The notes beneath the pieces were generated by a model. The model searched no databases and was not told the DNA's origin. It saw only the letters and a program-made list of their open reading frames with translations. Below, piece after piece: positions 8,693-16,127 of a stretch of DNA of 64,000 nt; the stretch's first letter is position 1; each line of letters begins with the position of its first letter. A program made the translations under genes and the position numbers. This stretch comes from Mesoflavibacter sp. (GTDB lineage: Bacteria; Pseudomonadota; Alphaproteobacteria; UBA8366; Aestuariispiraceae): assembly GCA_017792345.1 (NCBI GenBank), contig CP051228.1:992001-1056000 (forward strand). The letters run 5' to 3'.

Positions 8693-9835
8693 ATGAACAC
8701 AATTCGGAAAGACAAAAATTCCGTTCTTTTTCAGACCTTTGAATATGGTCCGCTGAGACTTCGGAACCGTGTTGCCATGGCGCCGATGACGCGAAAGCAG
8801 TCTCCGGGCGGCATTCCGACGGAGGACGTGGCACGGTATTACGAGCGCCGCGCCGCCGGCGGTGTGGGTCTGATTTTCAGCGAGGGAACCTTCATCGATC
8901 ATCCCAGCGCACAGGCGCATGAGCCTGATGCGTACGAGAACATCCCGTACTTCTTTGGCCGCGACTCCTTGAAGGGATGGGAAGCCGTCAGAAAAAAGGT
9001 GCACGCGTCCGGCGCCAAAATGATGCCGCAACTCTGGCATGTCGGAGAGGTCCGGAAGCTAGGTATGGCGCCGGATCCGACGGTTCCGGGATTCGGGCCC
9101 CGCGGCATCGAACAAGACGGCCGGCACGTCGTTAAGGCTATGGACGAAAAGGACATGGATGCCATCGCGCGGTCCTATGCGCGCGGCGCACTATTGGCAC
9201 GGGAGATCGGATTCGACGGCGTCGCCTTGCACGGGGCCCACGGATATCTGTTGGATCAGTTCCTATGGTCCGAAACCAACCTTCGCGGCGATGGCTATGG
9301 CGGTGACTTGGCCGCCCGGATGCGATTCCCCTGCGAAGTTGTGGCCCGAATGCGGGACTATGTCGGTCCGGATTTCCCAATCGTCTTTCGGTTCTCGCAA
9401 TGGAAGATGGGCGACTATCAGGCGAAGATCGTCGAGAATGCCGAGGCATTGGGCACATTGCTGTCGGGCCTTACAAATGCCGGGGTCGACATGTTCGACG
9501 TCAGCACTCGCCGTTTCGGGGATCCGGCCTTCGAAACCGGCCCGGAAAGCCTCGCCGCCTTGACCCGGAAACTATCCGGCAAACCGACAATCGCCGTAGG
9601 CAGCATCGGGCTCGACCAGCCGCACCAGTCGAAACACTACCGAAAGACGGCTTCAATCGATGCCAAAGTCACCGATCTGGTCGACGTCACGACGGCCATG
9701 CGCGGGGGCGAGTTCGATATTGCGTCGGTTGGCAGGGCGGTGCTGGCGGACCCGGAATGGGCCAATAAGGTAAGGGACGGCCGCACCGACGAAATCAAAC
9801 CCTTCGTTCGTGCGAACCTCGAAACCTATTGGTGA
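8693..9835 (+). CDS. NADH:flavin oxidoreductase, old yellow enzyme family
   Basis: A 380-residue FMN-dependent TIM-barrel enzyme. It shows the N-terminal NRVAMAPMTRKQS motif, GGVGLIFSEGTF, the active-site helix ALHGAHGYLLDQFLW with the paired histidines that bind the carbonyl substrate, and the phosphate-binding VGRAVLADPEWANK. The open frame extends upstream to 8447, but the ATG at 8693 has GGAAAGGA seven bases before it and matches the family N-terminus. Enzymes of this kind reduce activated C=C bonds of enones or nitro-compounds using NAD(P)H. Its stop abuts the stop of the convergent EthD-like gene (TGATCA). Confidence 0.93.
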   Translation: MNTIRKDKNSVLFQTFEYGPLRLRNRVAMAPMTRKQSPGGIPTEDVARYYERRAAGGVGLIFSEGTFIDHPSAQAHEPDAYENIPYFFGRDSLKGWEAVRKKVHASGAKMMPQLWHVGEVRKLGMAPDPTVPGFGPRGIEQDGRHVVKAMDEKDMDAIARSYARGALLAREIGFDGVALHGAHGYLLDQFLWSETNLRGDGYGGDLAARMRFPCEVVARMRDYVGPDFPIVFRFSQWKMGDYQAKIVENAEALGTLLSGLTNAGVDMFDVSTRRFGDPAFETGPESLAALTRKLSGKPTIAVGSIGLDQPHQSKHYRKTASIDAKVTDLVDVTTAMRGGEFDIASVGRAVLADPEWANKVRDGRTDEIKPFVRANLETYW

Positions 9836-10513
9836 TCAGGCACGGTGCAGTATTTCTGGCGCTGTCCAAACTGAGGAAAGCGAAGCAAAGCCTTCCGGGC
9901 ACCCAGCCAGGATCGGTTTAGTCGCCTTCGAAAAAGCGATCGGATCGGTGCAATCGAACTCTTCGACGAGGTCGCAATAGGGTCCGGTTGCTGCATCGGG
10001 AAAGTCGCTACGGGCGACATTCTGCGTGTAGGAAAACGCCACGGAGTTCTCCTGAAGCGCGGCAATCATCGGGCGCATCGTTTGATCGGTCCAGGCGGCA
10101 CTGAACCCGTCCTCAGGGCACTCCTTCGATCGACGGACGCGCAGGAAATACTTCCATGGGCCGATTTCTCCGTCCGCGCCGTCGCGTGAGTCGGACAGTA
10201 CAGAGACATCGCGCACCGGTTGGGCAAATGTCTCACGCTCGTCCGATTTCATGGTCGCGGACGCGACTTTGTCCCCGATATGGTTCAGACGCGCGTCTTC
10301 GGATCGGAACCGGACAATCGCGACCCCGTCACAGGACAAATCGGAAACCCCAGTGTCTGGGCCATCCACCCTGTCACATTGAACATACGACGAAACATTC
10401 CGCCATCGAGCCATGGACATGCCCAGGGCGCCGTGCTGACGCCACCGTTTCGCGAACCCGGTTTCCGAAAGCATGGGATGTCGAGAGGCAAAATAGAGAA
10501 GCCGAGGCACCAT
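9836..10513 (-). CDS. EthD-like dimeric alpha/beta-barrel protein
   Basis: A 225-residue soluble protein. Residues 1-110 resemble the EthD domain (VPRLLYFASRHPMLSETGFAKRWRQHG, similar to the family start in which a Tyr/Phe-rich strand is followed by a helix with WxxHG). Residues 113-222 look like a weaker second copy (GPWKYFLRVRRSKECPEDGFSAAWTD), so the chain may form a barrel by itself. EthD-type proteins accompany P450 systems and some act on polyketide or aromatic substrates. A stop codon lies just before the ATG in frame, which fixes the start, although no good Shine-Dalgarno is seen. The function is unassigned. Confidence 0.6.
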   Translation of the reverse strand: MVPRLLYFASRHPMLSETGFAKRWRQHGALGMSMARWRNVSSYVQCDRVDGPDTGVSDLSCDGVAIVRFRSEDARLNHIGDKVASATMKSDERETFAQPVRDVSVLSDSRDGADGEIGPWKYFLRVRRSKECPEDGFSAAWTDQTMRPMIAALQENSVAFSYTQNVARSDFPDAATGPYCDLVEEFDCTDPIAFSKATKPILAGCPEGFASLSSVWTAPEILHRA

Positions 10514-10723
10514 AAATCAAAAGCCCAATCCAAAGGTTAGGGAGGTTCATTCTGAAGGGCCGCCCGACGCAGCACAACAGCACCATCGGTCTGCCCATAG
10601 ACGGCTGCTTGGCTTCGCCGCCCAGCAACGCCCACCATCATAGGAAGGGATTGTCCGGACTTGGTTTCAGTGGGGGAAAACGGCGGCGGGCCTTAATGAT
10701 CGGATGGGGCGGTTCGTTTTGAC

Positions 10724-11437
10724 CTAGTGCCCCAGATAGGCTGTCCTGATCGCATCGTCTCCAAGAAGGTCCTTGCCGCTTCCTTCCAACACGATGCCGC
10801 CATTCTCCAGAACATAGGCGTAATCGGCAATAGACAGGGTTTTGGAAACATTCTGCTCCGCCAGTACCACCGTTAGCCCAAGGGCGGTCAGGTCAGGCAG
10901 TATCTTGAAAATCTGCTTGGCGATCCCGGGCGCCAGACCAAGCGTCGGTTCGTCCAGGAGCAGGAGTTTTGGGGCGGCCATCAACCCTCTACCAAGCGCC
11001 AGCATTTGCTGCTCGCCGCCCGACAAGGTCCCGCCTAGTTGACTCGATCGTTCCCTTAAGCGGGGAAACATTTCCATGACCGCTTGCAACGTTTCGTCTT
11101 TGACGGCACGCGCTCGGGGATTGATCGCCCCGACCCGCAGGTTTTCCAGCACCGTCATATCCGGAAAGATCCAGCGTCCTTCCGGCACCATGGAGATTCC
11201 ACCGGCCACCAGGCGTTCGGCGGACTGATCGGTCACATCCCGGCCCTCGAAAGAGACCGTGCCGGAACCGATCGGCACGATGCCGCACAGCGACCGCAAC
11301 AGGGTTGATTTGCCTGCGCCGTTCGATCCGATGACCGCAGTGATCCCGCCTTCAACCGCCGTCAGGGAGACACCGTGAAGCACGCGCACTTCGTCATAGC
11401 CGACATGGAGATCCCGGACCGAAAAGAAATCAGACAT
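10724..11437 (-). CDS. livF: Branched-chain amino acid-type ABC transporter ATPase, LivF subunit
   Basis: A 237-residue LivF-type nucleotide-binding protein with Walker A GSNGAGKSTLL, LivF-specific ISMVPEGRWIFPDMTVLENL, signature LSGGEQQMLALGR and Walker B LLLLDEPTLGLAP. The frame runs upstream to 11590, but the ATG at 11437 gives the normal N-terminus (MSDFFSVRDLHVGYDEV) and overlaps the livG stop by 8 bases; the extra residues are livG sequence read out of frame. With livG, livM, livH and the binding protein it makes a complete HAAT-family importer. The associated genes suggest the ligand is an aromatic or N-heterocyclic compound rather than an amino acid. Confidence 0.93.
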   Translation of the reverse strand: MSDFFSVRDLHVGYDEVRVLHGVSLTAVEGGITAVIGSNGAGKSTLLRSLCGIVPIGSGTVSFEGRDVTDQSAERLVAGGISMVPEGRWIFPDMTVLENLRVGAINPRARAVKDETLQAVMEMFPRLRERSSQLGGTLSGGEQQMLALGRGLMAAPKLLLLDEPTLGLAPGIAKQIFKILPDLTALGLTVVLAEQNVSKTLSIADYAYVLENGGIVLEGSGKDLLGDDAIRTAYLGH

Positions 11438-12182
11438 CGTCGTCCGACCCCGCATCGTCGTCTTCGCCGAAATAGGCGGACTGGACATCCTTGTTCTCCG
11501 CGATTTCCCGCGCGGTGCCTTCGGCAATCTTAACGCCATGATGCAAGACGGTGATACGGTCCGACAAATCGGACAGGGCGCTGACGACATGTTCGATGAT
11601 CAGCACCGTCAGGTCGTTGGCCTCCTTCACGCGCCGGATCGTCTGCATCATTTCGGTCACTTCCGTTGGCGTCAGTCCGGCCATGACCTCGTCCAACATC
11701 AGCAGTTTCGGCCCCGTCCCCAGGGCACGGGCGACCTCCAGCCGCTTCCGCCCGGAAAGCGTCAGGGTCGAGGCGGGTTTGTCGGCGGCGTCCGCCAGCC
11801 CGATCTCGGCCAGAATCCGATCCGCCTCACGTTCCGCGTCGGCCGTACCGACATGTTCCTGACGGCCATAGAGGATCGCGGTTTCGACATTTCGCCGGAC
11901 ACTCAGTCCCGGAAAGGGGCGGACGATCTGAAAGGTGCGTGCGATGCCCAGGCGGCAGATCGTGTCGGGCCGCCGGCCCTGGATAGGATCACCGTCGAAG
12001 AAGACGCGGCCGCTGGTCGGCTTCGTGTTGCCCGCGATGATGCTGAACAGGGTCGTCTTGCCCGCGCCGTTCGCCCCCATCAACCCGTGGATCGATCCGC
12101 GCTCTACAGCGAAGGACACGTCGCTCAGCGCCTTGAGGCCGCCGAAATTCTTGCAGAGCGCGTTGATGGCCAGGAGCGTCAT
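11430..12182 (-). CDS. livG: Branched-chain amino acid-type ABC transporter ATPase, LivG subunit
   Basis: A 250-residue LivG-type ATPase with Walker A GANGAGKTTLF, GIARTFQIVRPFPGLSVRRN, a signature LSGRKRLEVARAL (LSGR where LSGG or LSGGQ is usual, as in many LivG proteins) and Walker B LLMLDEVMAGL. It ends in an acidic tail, EDDDAGSDDDV. The start at 12182 is chosen because it overlaps the livM stop as ATGA and gives the family N-terminus MTLLAINALCKNFGGLKAL; the longer frame to 12254 is livM sequence. Confidence 0.93.
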   Translation of the reverse strand: MTLLAINALCKNFGGLKALSDVSFAVERGSIHGLMGANGAGKTTLFSIIAGNTKPTSGRVFFDGDPIQGRRPDTICRLGIARTFQIVRPFPGLSVRRNVETAILYGRQEHVGTADAEREADRILAEIGLADAADKPASTLTLSGRKRLEVARALGTGPKLLMLDEVMAGLTPTEVTEMMQTIRRVKEANDLTVLIIEHVVSALSDLSDRITVLHHGVKIAEGTAREIAENKDVQSAYFGEDDDAGSDDDV

Positions 12183-13090
12183 CGCGCGCCCCCTTTCCGG
12201 TGAAGCAGACCGACCAGCCCCGTCGGCAGAAAGAGGACACAGCCGATCAGGCATAGGCCCAACAGGATCAGATAGATTTGCGGCGAGGCATTTTGAAGGA
12301 CTTCCGACAGGCCGACCAGGAACAGCGCACCCAGGATCGGCCCCCGTGCGTCACCGGCACCGCCAATGATCGCGATCGTGACAATGGTGAATGAAATCGT
12401 CGGATTGAAGACCTGCAGCACCTCGAAATAGGTGGACCGCAGCGCCATGACGCCGCCGACCATCCCCGGAATAACCGCGGAGGCCGCATAGGCGAGCACC
12501 TTCAGGCGCACCACCGGGATACCGATCGTCTCGGCGGCGGTCTCATCCTCCCGGATTGCGTCCAGGCCGCGCCCGAATCGCGACCGGTGCACGGCATACA
12601 GGGCGACGGTCGCCGCGGCCGCGAGTCCGACCATGATCCATAGCAGCGTATCCGGCTTCGGCGCGCCGAACAGAAGGCGGCTCGACTTGCCGAGCCCGGT
12701 TTCGACATTCAGCAGGATGTATTTCACCAGCTCCGCCAAACCGAAGGTCAGGATCACGAAATAGGGCCCGCGCACCCGTAGGACCGGCAGCGCAACCATC
12801 AGCGCGAAAAGGCCCGCCGCCACCCCGGCCAGCGGGATCGACAGCCAGAGCGGCACGATCTTGAAACTGAACGCGACTACATAGGCGCCGATCCCATAGG
12901 CGACGACATGACCCAGCGAAATGTAGCCGGTCATGCCGCTGAACAGGCTCCAGCTCTGTGTCAGGGCGATCCACATGGCGAGGTTGAGCGCGACGATGGT
13001 CCAATAGGACCCGCTACCGAGACCGAAGACCATCAACGCGGCGGCACCGGCCAGGATCGCCGCGAGGGGAAGACCATGGGCGCGTATCAT
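12179..13090 (-). CDS. livM: Branched-chain amino acid-type ABC transporter permease, LivM subunit
   Basis: A 303-residue permease with about eight to nine membrane helices. Family features are LTQSWSLFSGMTGYISLGHVVAYGIGAY, LRVRGPYFVILTFGLAELVKY, and the cytoplasmic coupling loop AIREDETAAETIGIPVVRLKVLAYAASA. It overlaps livH by four bases and livG by four bases, so the four transport genes are tightly coupled. It forms one half of the membrane channel with LivH. Confidence 0.93.
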   Translation of the reverse strand: MIRAHGLPLAAILAGAAALMVFGLGSGSYWTIVALNLAMWIALTQSWSLFSGMTGYISLGHVVAYGIGAYVVAFSFKIVPLWLSIPLAGVAAGLFALMVALPVLRVRGPYFVILTFGLAELVKYILLNVETGLGKSSRLLFGAPKPDTLLWIMVGLAAAATVALYAVHRSRFGRGLDAIREDETAAETIGIPVVRLKVLAYAASAVIPGMVGGVMALRSTYFEVLQVFNPTISFTIVTIAIIGGAGDARGPILGALFLVGLSEVLQNASPQIYLILLGLCLIGCVLFLPTGLVGLLHRKGGAR

Positions 13091-13974
13091 GACCGGCGCG
13101 CCTTGCCGAGCAGCCCTTGCGGCCGCAACACCAGGATGCCGACGAAGATCCCATAGATCAGGATCGACCGGAAATTCGCGGATGTCAGCGCCACGGCATA
13201 AATCTCGATGAAGGCGAGAAGGAACCCGGCCATGATCCCGCCGACGATATTGCCCAGCCCGCCCATGATGATGACGACGAAGCTGGCGATGGTGAACGGA
13301 AAGCCCATGAAGGGAGAAATCTGCTCCGCCATGCTCACCAGTGCGCCGGCGATCCCGGCGATCCCGAAGCCGGCCAGGATGCTGACGGTCTGCACCCGGT
13401 CGACATTGATGCCGACGACCCGTGCGGCGTCGCGGTGCTGGATCAGCGCCTTCACGGCAAGTCCGTAGATGCTGCGATTGAGAAACAGCAGGACCGCGAC
13501 GAGAATGGCGACCGAAACGACCAGCGTCGCGATCCGGTTGCCGGTCATGGCAACGCCGCCGATTTGGTACACCGTATCCAGATGCTGATATGCGCGCGGG
13601 GTCGCGGTGAAGGCGAGGCTCGCAAGGTTCTGCATCACGATGGAGACGCCGAAGAAAAGGAGAAGCGAGCTTGCTTCCAGCTGTGCCACCGGCTTGTTGG
13701 CGGCGAGCTGCGCGCGGAACAGGGTGCCGTAGAGAAAAAGCCCGATCGCGCCAGTCAGGACGCCGACCACGGGCAGCGCCACGAGCGGCGACAGCCCCAG
13801 CAGCGAAAAGCCCCAGAAAGCGGCATAGGCACCGACCATCACGATCTCGCCATGGGCAATATTCAAGAGCCGCATCGTGCCATAGACGAGATTGAGGCCC
13901 AGTGCGATCACCGCATAGACCGATCCCAGGACGAGGGCCGCGAACAACAGCTGACCGGAAAGAAGGAAGTCCAC
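13087..13974 (-). CDS. livH: Branched-chain amino acid-type ABC transporter permease, LivH subunit
   Basis: A 295-residue permease with LivH motifs: LGLNLVYGTMRLLNIAHGEIVMVGAYAAF near the N-terminus, the coupling loop KALIQHRDAARVVGINVDRVQTVSILAGFGIAGIAG, and IIMGGLGNIVGGIMAGFLLA. It follows the binding protein gene after an 81-base gap occupied by a strong hairpin. It is the first of four overlapping transporter genes (livH-livM-livG-livF). Confidence 0.93.
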   Translation of the reverse strand: MDFLLSGQLLFAALVLGSVYAVIALGLNLVYGTMRLLNIAHGEIVMVGAYAAFWGFSLLGLSPLVALPVVGVLTGAIGLFLYGTLFRAQLAANKPVAQLEASSLLLFFGVSIVMQNLASLAFTATPRAYQHLDTVYQIGGVAMTGNRIATLVVSVAILVAVLLFLNRSIYGLAVKALIQHRDAARVVGINVDRVQTVSILAGFGIAGIAGALVSMAEQISPFMGFPFTIASFVVIIMGGLGNIVGGIMAGFLLAFIEIYAVALTSANFRSILIYGIFVGILVLRPQGLLGKARRS

Positions 13975-14002
13975 GAGAAGCCCTCGACTATGCTGATGGA
14001 AA

Positions 14003-14041
14003 CCGTCCGGCGGTCGGCGGCACGCACTGTCCGCCGGACGG
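14003..14041 (-). terminator. Intercistronic hairpin between binding protein gene and livH
   Basis: An 11-base-pair perfect stem (CCGTCCGGCGG at 14003-14013 with CCGCCGGACGG at 14031-14041) and a 17-base loop lies between the binding protein stop and the livH start. No long T-run follows on the minus strand, so it is more likely an mRNA-protecting or partly terminating element that keeps binding-protein levels above permease levels than a full terminator. Confidence 0.65.
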
Positions 14042-14055
14042 ATTCTTCGATTTTC

Positions 14056-15222
14056 TTACCGTTTCGCGATCGGTGCCGTCGCGATGTCCTTCGGCCAGAC
14101 GATCTGCATCGCCCCGTCCTGGATCTGGAGGAAGGCGGTCGGGGTGATCGCATTCTCCACACCGTCGAAGCGAACCGGACCGTTGATCGTATCAAAGGTC
14201 ATGGTCGAAATCGCCTCCCGCAGCTTGTCGTGATCCAGTCCGGCCTTGGCAACGGCCTGCTGCAGGATTTCACAGGACATATAGGCCAAGGCGGAGTCCA
14301 GATAGTCCGGCGCCGCACCGTATTTCGCCACATAGGCATCGAAGAACGGCTTCGCCCGCGGCCAATCCGTCTGGCTTTCCGCCCAGTGACCGACCGTGAT
14401 GACGCCGTCGGCGACCGGACCAAACGCGTCCTTAAAGGCGGCAATGGTCGGCCCTATCAGCAGGAACTGATACGGTGCGGAAATCCCCAACTCCTTAGCC
14501 TGCCCCATATAGAGGAACGCGTCGGACGGATAGGTCAGCGCCAGGACAGCATCGACATTCGCGGCCTTCAGCTGCGTCAGCAGCGGCGTCATATCCTTGA
14601 TGTCCGGCGGATAGCTTTCGTTCAGCTTGACCTCAATCCCGGCCGCTTTCAGGGCAGGCACGAGGAATTGCAGATTCTCCTGACTGAAGGGCAGGACGTT
14701 GGCCAGGATACCGACCGACTTGACCCCTTGCTCCTTCAACATGTCCGTCAGGGCCGGGCCGATCCGGTCCGGAATCGCGGAAGTCGGGAACCAGATATTG
14801 CCCGGCTGAACCTCGCGGATCGCGACGGAGGCCGCCGTGTTGCCGACCAACGGAAAGCCGTTCTGTTCGACCACACCCGCGACGTTCAGGTGATGCGGCG
14901 TACCCCAGGGGGCCAGCAGCAGATCGACCTTGTCGTCGTTGATCAGCTTCTCATAGATTTGCGCCGATTTGGCCGGGTCGGATTCGTCGTCATACCAGAC
15001 CAGTTCGACGGGGCGCTTCTCGCCCGCGACATCCAGGCCGCCGGCGGCATTCACCTGTTCGGCCCACAGATCGTAGGCCGTCATCTGCGAGGGCGCCGCT
15101 TTCGAGAAGAGACCGGTATTCGCGATGGAATATCCGACCTTCAGCGGTTCGGCAGCCTGCGCCGTAAACGGCAAGGCCATGACGGCCGCCGCCGCCAGAC
15201 TGTATGTAAGTTTCTTCAACAT
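14056..15222 (-). CDS. ABC transporter substrate-binding protein, LivK-like (type 1 periplasmic fold)
   Basis: A 388-residue Leu/Ile/Val-binding-like protein with a Sec signal peptide (MLKKLTYSLAAAAVMALPFTAQA, cleavage near residue 23). The mature start AEPLKVGYSIANTGLFSKAAPSQ is typical for HAAT binding proteins of aromatic ligands. The ATG at 15222 is preferred because GGGAG lies seven bases before it; another ATG two codons upstream is too close, and the long frame to 15387 lacks a leader. It leads the liv-type operon. The ligand is unknown; the neighbours suggest an N-heteroaromatic acid or a related compound. Confidence 0.92.
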   Translation of the reverse strand: MLKKLTYSLAAAAVMALPFTAQAAEPLKVGYSIANTGLFSKAAPSQMTAYDLWAEQVNAAGGLDVAGEKRPVELVWYDDESDPAKSAQIYEKLINDDKVDLLLAPWGTPHHLNVAGVVEQNGFPLVGNTAASVAIREVQPGNIWFPTSAIPDRIGPALTDMLKEQGVKSVGILANVLPFSQENLQFLVPALKAAGIEVKLNESYPPDIKDMTPLLTQLKAANVDAVLALTYPSDAFLYMGQAKELGISAPYQFLLIGPTIAAFKDAFGPVADGVITVGHWAESQTDWPRAKPFFDAYVAKYGAAPDYLDSALAYMSCEILQQAVAKAGLDHDKLREAISTMTFDTINGPVRFDGVENAITPTAFLQIQDGAMQIVWPKDIATAPIAKR

Positions 15223-15272
15223 CCCCATTCTCCCAGTAATCGGACCGGTGCGGTCCACATGTTGGATTTCCG

Positions 15273-16127
15273 TCAGCCGGTTTTCCCGATCTTTGACGGC
15301 GCGGATTGTTCGATAAAGGCAAGCGCGGTTCTTACCCAGACCCCGTCCGGGTCCCCGGATGCATAGCTGGCGCCGAGATGATTGCACCCTTCCAGCGGCA
15401 AGGTTTCGACAAGACCGCCATGACGCGACAAGGCCACGGCGAAATCCTCCGCCTGGCGGACCAGATGCGGAAAGTCTTCCGTCCCGAAGGCAACCAGAAA
15501 CGGTGGTGCCCCGTCCCGCAGATAGGAAACGGGAGAGGCCGACGCCTCGTTTTCCAACGCCGGATCGCCCAGGAAGCGCGGCCGCATCGACAGGCCGGAC
15601 CCCTCGCCGAACAAATATGTTCCGGAGATCGGCAGCGCCGATTTCACGACATCCGCCGGCAAGCCACGCGGCGCCTGCCAGTCCAGGCGCAGGGCGAGCA
15701 GCGAGGCCAGATGCCCCCCTGCGGAATGGCCGCCGACATGAATTCTGTCGGGATCGCCGCCATAGTCGGCAATATGGTCATGCACCCAGGCGAGGGCGTC
15801 GGCGCAATCGTCGAACTGCGCCGGAAACACGTTCCGTGGGGCCAGACGATAGCCGAAGGATACCACGGTCACGCCCCGCGCGGTCAGTGCGGGCGCCATG
15901 AACGCCATCCATTCCTTATAGCCGTTGGTCCAGCCGCCGCCATGGATCAGGCAAAGGACCTGACCGCTGGGCGCCGCGCTGCGATAGACCGCGACGGACC
16001 GATACGGATCCTCGCCGAGAGGGAAATCCTCGCCCTCGACGCCATCGGCAAGGCGCAACACCTCGTCATGGTATTGGGCGCCGATCGTGGTGAAGGGCTC
16101 CTGCGCGGGATAATCCTCAGGCCGCAT
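15273..16127 (-). CDS. Alpha/beta hydrolase, kynurenine formamidase-like
   Basis: A 284-residue alpha/beta hydrolase with the oxyanion-hole motif LIHGGGWTNG and nucleophile elbow VGGHSAGGHLASL. The acid and His of the triad probably lie in FGTEDFPHL and EGCNHLGA. This HGGG-type fold is shared by kynurenine formamidases, carboxylesterases and hormone-sensitive lipase relatives. It lies between the liv operon and the molybdenum hydroxylase genes; its start overlaps the large subunit stop by 11 bases. The ATG at 16127 is favoured over 16133 by GGAG spacing. In the known nicotinate pathway an alpha/beta hydrolase (NicD) removes formate from N-formylmaleamate after NicX, so an amide-hydrolysing role after ring cleavage is attractive but unproven. 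Confidence 0.82.
   Translation of the reverse strand: MRPEDYPAQEPFTTIGAQYHDEVLRLADGVEGEDFPLGEDPYRSVAVYRSAAPSGQVLCLIHGGGWTNGYKEWMAFMAPALTARGVTVVSFGYRLAPRNVFPAQFDDCADALAWVHDHIADYGGDPDRIHVGGHSAGGHLASLLALRLDWQAPRGLPADVVKSALPISGTYLFGEGSGLSMRPRFLGDPALENEASASPVSYLRDGAPPFLVAFGTEDFPHLVRQAEDFAVALSRHGGLVETLPLEGCNHLGASYASGDPDGVWVRTALAFIEQSAPSKIGKTG

Noticed and set aside
13117-15366. 749-codon plus-strand frame opposite livH and its binding protein
   Set aside because: Antisense to well-supported genes and crosses an intergenic hairpin; composition is artificial.
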